This document shows positions 6,130 through 8,083 of a DNA stretch of 8,083 nt, in pieces; the first letter of the stretch is position 1, and each line of letters starts with the position of its first letter. This stretch comes from CAYSFW01 sp050329935 (GTDB lineage Bacteria > Pseudomonadota > Gammaproteobacteria > UWMA-0217): contig JBHJOI010000123.1 of NCBI GenBank assembly GCA_050329935.1, positions 1 through 8,083 on the forward strand. The letters run 5' to 3'. The notes under the pieces are model-generated. The model saw only the letters and a list, made by a program, of their open reading frames with translations, did no database searches and had not been told where the DNA came from. The position numbers were made by a program, and so were the translations under genes.

Positions 6130-6395
6130 CAGCAGACGATGAAATCGATCACGACCTGGGCGGGCGATTGTTCGAGATACTCGATCGCGATCTGGTCACC
6201 ATAGCGGGCACGCATTTGTTCCAACAGTGGCAGCGGGTTGTGATCGTTGGTGAAGCGCATCCGCTCGCCTTCGCGTAGCGCATCGAGCGCGCCGAAAATG
6301 GCCGCGTGACGAAAGCGTTTGGCGATGCCGCGCGCGTCGAAGGCGTAGATGCCGTCGGCGCGGTCGTGATTGTGAACGGGGTGTATCGAGATCAT
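6129..6395 (-). CDS. DUF2249 domain protein
   Basis: This is an 88-aa soluble protein. The DUF2249 pattern runs from FDARGIAKRFRHAAIFGALD (residues 19-38) through GERMRFTNDHNPLPLLEQM to YGDQIAIEYLEQSP. The fold resembles the small TusA/SirA-like alpha/beta domain, but the CPxP cysteine is absent; the only Cys is the last residue. An N-terminal cluster HPVHNHD (residues 5-11) could bind a metal or heme. DUF2249 genes are often found near denitrification and hemerythrin-type genes; the biochemical role is not established. AGGAG (complement of 6401-6405) lies 5 nt before the ATG. The stop overlaps the start of the 12-TM gene, making this the first gene of a two-gene operon under the FNR-like box at 6458-6471. 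Confidence 0.8.
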   Translation of the reverse strand: MISIHPVHNHDRADGIYAFDARGIAKRFRHAAIFGALDALREGERMRFTNDHNPLPLLEQMRARYGDQIAIEYLEQSPAQVVIDFIVC

Positions 6396-6457
6396 AGGGA
6401 CTCCTGAATGAGCGTGGATGGAAACGGCACGTTAAGTGGACGACAGGGGTGGACTCA

Positions 6458-6471
6458 TTGACCCGGATCAA
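6458..6471 (-). promoter_or_regulatory. FNR/Anr/Dnr-type binding site
   Basis: TTGACCCGGATCAA matches the TTGAT-N4-ATCAA consensus at 9 of 10 specified bases. It is centred about 41 bp upstream of position 6423. With a start there, the weak -10 CTTAAC (complement of 6431-6436) sits where a class II activated promoter needs it. It therefore most likely activates the DUF2249/12-TM operon. It is about 150 bp from the bfd start and less likely to act on that gene. Confidence 0.7.
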
Positions 6472-6559
6472 TCGTGTCGGCGCCGCGCTCGAGGGTCGAT
6501 CGCGTCGCGGGAGCCAGGATGGCTTCATTCGCGAAAAAATGTGACGAACGGCGCAGGTA

Positions 6560-6592
6560 TTTATTGACAATCATTCGCATTCGCATTATTTT
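6560..6592 (+). promoter_or_regulatory. bfd promoter with Fur-box-like sequence
   Basis: TTGACA (6564-6569) and TATTTT (6587-6592) are separated by 17 bp and form a strong promoter, with transcription expected near 6600. The 19 bases 6560-6578, containing GACAATCATTCGC, agree with the Fur consensus at 13 of 19 positions. Similar ATT-rich hexamers continue to about 6590, typical of extended Fur sites. Fur-Fe(II) would cover the promoter, so bfd should be induced by iron limitation. Confidence 0.7.
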
Positions 6593-6619
6593 CGCTAGTG
6601 TAACTTTCGGAGCTGTTCA

Positions 6620-6823
6620 ATGTACGTCTGTATTTGCAACGCGGTCACCGATCACCAAGTACGCCAGGCGCTCGCGCAGGGCAAGGACACGATGCGCGAG
6701 TTGCGCGACCACCTTGGCGTGACGACGACCTGCGGCAAATGCGCGAAATGCGTGCGCGGAATTCTTAAGGAGCACCAGAGCACTCTAGAAAACACCTGCG
6801 ATCTCCAGCCTTGTCTCGCCTGA
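6620..6823 (+). CDS. bfd: Bacterioferritin-associated ferredoxin
   Basis: This 67-aa [2Fe-2S] protein donates electrons to the heme of bacterioferritin so that stored Fe(III) is reduced and released. The cluster ligands follow the Bfd spacing: Cys4, Cys6, Cys38 and Cys41 (MYVCIC at the start, CGKC in the middle). Additional cysteines occur at 44, 60 and 65, the last two in a tail not essential to the fold. CGGAG lies 7 nt before the ATG. Its bacterioferritin partner is encoded 145 nt downstream on the same strand. The overlapping Fur-like site indicates induction in iron starvation, which suits a protein that mobilises iron. Confidence 0.92.
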   Translation: MYVCICNAVTDHQVRQALAQGKDTMRELRDHLGVTTTCGKCAKCVRGILKEHQSTLENTCDLQPCLA

Positions 6824-6833
6824 TAACCAGGCG
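6817..6833 (+). terminator. Hairpin at the end of bfd
   Basis: CGCCTG (6817-6822) and CAGGCG (6828-6833) form a 6-bp perfect stem with a 5-nt loop that includes the bfd stop codon. No U run follows, so it may be a processing or attenuation structure between bfd and bfr rather than a true terminator. The remaining gap to 6968 holds a TATACT at 6839-6844 without a convincing -35. Confidence 0.3.
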
Positions 6834-6956
6834 TCGCCTATACTCTCGCGAACTCGCGCCAGCGGGTTTGCCGGTCGTCTATTAGCCAGTTTCGTCAGCC
6901 AACGGCTCCCGGTTTAAGGCGCTCGCGCTCGCGTTGGCGTTATGAACAACACCCAC

Positions 6957-6961
6957 AGGAG
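6957..6961 (+). promoter_or_regulatory. Ribosome binding site that fixes the bfr start
   Basis: AGGAG lies 7 nt before the ATG at 6969. The in-frame ATG at 6942 lies upstream of this site and would add nine residues not found in bacterioferritins, so 6969 is chosen. Confidence 0.8.
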
Positions 6962-6968
6962 ATCACGT

Positions 6969-7448
6969 ATGCAAGGCGACAAAAAAGTCATCCAGATGCT
7001 CAACCAGGCGCTCACCGTTGAACTGACGGCGATCAATCAGTATTTCCTGCATGCGCGGATGTACAAGAACTGGGGCCTGAATGCGCTCGGCAAACACGAG
7101 TATGAAGAGTCCATCGAGGAGATGCACCACGCCGATAAGTTGATCGAGCGTATCTTGTTTCTCGAAGGGCTGCCGAATCTGCAAGATCTCGGCAAGCTGA
7201 TGATCGGCGAAAACGTGCCGGAGTGCCTCGCGTGCGACCTCAAGCTTGAGCAGGGCGGGCGCGCGCATTACGTCGACGCGATCGCGTATTGCGAATCGGT
7301 GCGTGACTACGTCTCGCGCGAAATTCTCGAAGGCATCCTCGAGGATACCGAAGAGCACATCGATTACCTCGAAACCCAGATCGAACTCATCGCCAAGGTC
7401 GGCTTGCAGAACTACCTGCAAAGCGCGATGGGCGATATCGGAAGCTGA
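6969..7448 (+). CDS. bfr: Bacterioferritin
   Basis: This is a 159-aa four-helix-bundle subunit of the 24-mer iron-storage shell. It oxidises Fe(II) at a dinuclear centre and stores it as mineral; Met52 from two subunits binds the shared heme. Family landmarks are MQGDKKVIQ at the N-terminus, INQYFLHARMYKNWGL (22-37), RILFLEGLPNLQDLGKL (61-77) and HIDYLETQ after residue 129. Ferroxidase ligands Glu18, Glu51, His54, Glu94 and His130 are present. Position 127, usually Glu, is Thr (codon ACC) in DTEEH; the adjacent Glu128 and Glu129 might compensate. My recollection is that this DTEEH variant occurs in other proteobacterial bacterioferritins. The gene follows bfd, which supplies electrons for iron release. 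Cys86, Cys89 and Cys108 are not family-defining. Confidence 0.95.
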   Translation: MQGDKKVIQMLNQALTVELTAINQYFLHARMYKNWGLNALGKHEYEESIEEMHHADKLIERILFLEGLPNLQDLGKLMIGENVPECLACDLKLEQGGRAHYVDAIAYCESVRDYVSREILEGILEDTEEHIDYLETQIELIAKVGLQNYLQSAMGDIGS

Positions 7449-7457
7449 CCGCAGCCG

Positions 7458-7486
7458 TCGTCGCCTCGTCGCGGACGATTCGTTTT
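7458..7486 (+). terminator. Weak candidate terminator after bfr
   Basis: TCGTC (7458-7462) and GACGA (7474-7478) can pair around an 11-nt loop, followed by TTCGTTTT. The stem is short. The remaining gap to 7634, where bfr and the cytochrome gene converge, also has ACACC/GGTGT at 7557-7570 with a 4-nt loop but no T run. No gene is recognised in 7449-7634. Confidence 0.25.
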
Positions 7487-7634
7487 CCGGGTGCCTCGCT
7501 GTTCACGGCAAGGCGCTTGCGGCCTGCGTCGCGCACTGTATCGCGAGGCGTTTTGAACACCGTGAGGTGTCGGTCGAGTGAATGCCCAAGCGCGACTTCT
7601 CGGCGCGGGACGCCTCGAATTCGCGTAGCGCCGG

Positions 7635-8078
7635 TTAGCGCACTCGGAAGGCGGCGTGGCAAGCCATGCACTGGTTCATCAGCTCGCCGGTCAAGCGCGC
7701 GAGCGCATCCATTTCGTCGGTCTCAGCGCGTATCGCGACTTCTTCGAACGCGAGGTGGGTCGGGCCGCCGAGATCCTTGAACGCCTGAGGTAGTTTTGCC
7801 CGCACCGCTGCGGGCGTGGCGCGTGCCATTTGGTTGCCTGAAATCCGCGCGGCGTCCGCGATGGCGGTGCGATCCCCATTGGCAATGCCCAGCAGGATGC
7901 CCTGAATACTCCCAAGCATCGCGCGCATCTCCGCGAGAAGTTCGATGCGTTCGGCCGCGGTGAACTGAAGATCGATCCGCGGATCGACGGCGTCAACCGA
8001 GGTCGGTAGCTCGGCAAATGTGGTATTCGCGCTCAGTGTCAGGAGCGCGATCGGGAGCAGTTTTGTCAGTCTGTTCAT
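7635..8078 (-). CDS. Secreted class II-type monoheme cytochrome c
   Basis: This is a 147-aa protein. Residues 1-22 form a signal peptide (Lys at 6, hydrophobic core, likely cleavage after FA before ELP), so the mature protein is periplasmic. The single heme site CMACH (137-141) lies six residues before the C-terminus, in the form CxACHxxFR typical of cytochrome c'/c556-type four-helix bundles. The central sequence, with ERIELLAEMRAMLGSIQGIL and a later LPQAFKDLGGPTH, fits helical bundle packing. Heme binds to the two cysteines and His141; a sixth ligand such as Met51 or Met84 cannot be assigned by eye. Such proteins bind NO or shuttle electrons, and some relatives act in sulfur oxidation. The gene reads toward bfr and its ribosome binding site lies beyond the window edge. 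Confidence 0.82.
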   Translation of the reverse strand: MNRLTKLLPIALLTLSANTTFAELPTSVDAVDPRIDLQFTAAERIELLAEMRAMLGSIQGILLGIANGDRTAIADAARISGNQMARATPAAVRAKLPQAFKDLGGPTHLAFEEVAIRAETDEMDALARLTGELMNQCMACHAAFRVR

Positions 8079-8083
8079 TAGTC

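Noticed and set aside
6918..6936. Tandem GCGCTC/GCGTT-type repeats before bfr
   Set aside because: Two short GC-rich units only; not an array, and no spacer-repeat pattern as in CRISPR.
6942..6968. Upstream ATG giving bacterioferritin nine more residues
   Set aside because: The AGGAG site lies downstream of that ATG and 7 nt before the ATG at 6969, and family members start with MxGD.

Overview
The window is GC-rich chromosomal DNA from a proteobacterium. Close protein resemblances (bacterioferritin, Bfd, TusA, DsrE2) suggest a gamma- or betaproteobacterium with sulfur-oxidising and facultatively anaerobic or denitrifying traits. I could not run a search, so the taxonomy is inference.

Layout. 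(1) 1-3219 is an accessory stretch on the + strand. It holds a frameshifted MNT nucleotidyltransferase antitoxin and a HEPN toxin cut to 28 codons. Next come an intact TumA-like antitoxin and a TumE-like toxin that has apparently lost about 40 internal codons. It ends with an intact 692-aa UvrD-type helicase whose N-terminus is a RelE/ParE-type toxin fold. This is a set of decaying toxin-antitoxin modules next to one complete toxin-fold/helicase fusion. (2) 3368-4981 (+) is a compact sulfur-trafficking unit: a TetR/NemR-like repressor, then tusA and dsrE2. The same 17-bp operator sequence sits in front of tetR and in front of tusA, so the regulator probably represses both itself and the cassette. 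(3) 5011-6395 (-) is a two-gene operon: a DUF2249 protein and, coupled by a TGATG overlap, a 12-helix membrane protein resembling heme-copper oxidase subunit I or NnrS. An FNR/Dnr-type box lies about 70 bp upstream of the first gene. (4) 6560-7448 (+) is an iron-storage pair, bfd and bfr, with a Fur-box-like sequence over the bfd promoter. (5) 7635-8078 (-) is a secreted class II-type monoheme cytochrome c with its CxxCH near the C-terminus.

How they fit together. TusA and DsrE2 move sulfane sulfur in the cytoplasm, and the NemR-like repressor keeps the Cys/Lys pair that NemR uses to sense oxidants and electrophiles, so the cassette may respond to reactive sulfur or oxidants. The DUF2249/12-TM operon looks tuned to low oxygen or nitric oxide. 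Bfd reduces bacterioferritin to release stored iron and is probably induced under iron starvation. The strongest candidates for undescribed biology are the toxin-fold/helicase fusion, the NemR-like control of sulfur trafficking, and the FNR-linked DUF2249/12-TM pair.
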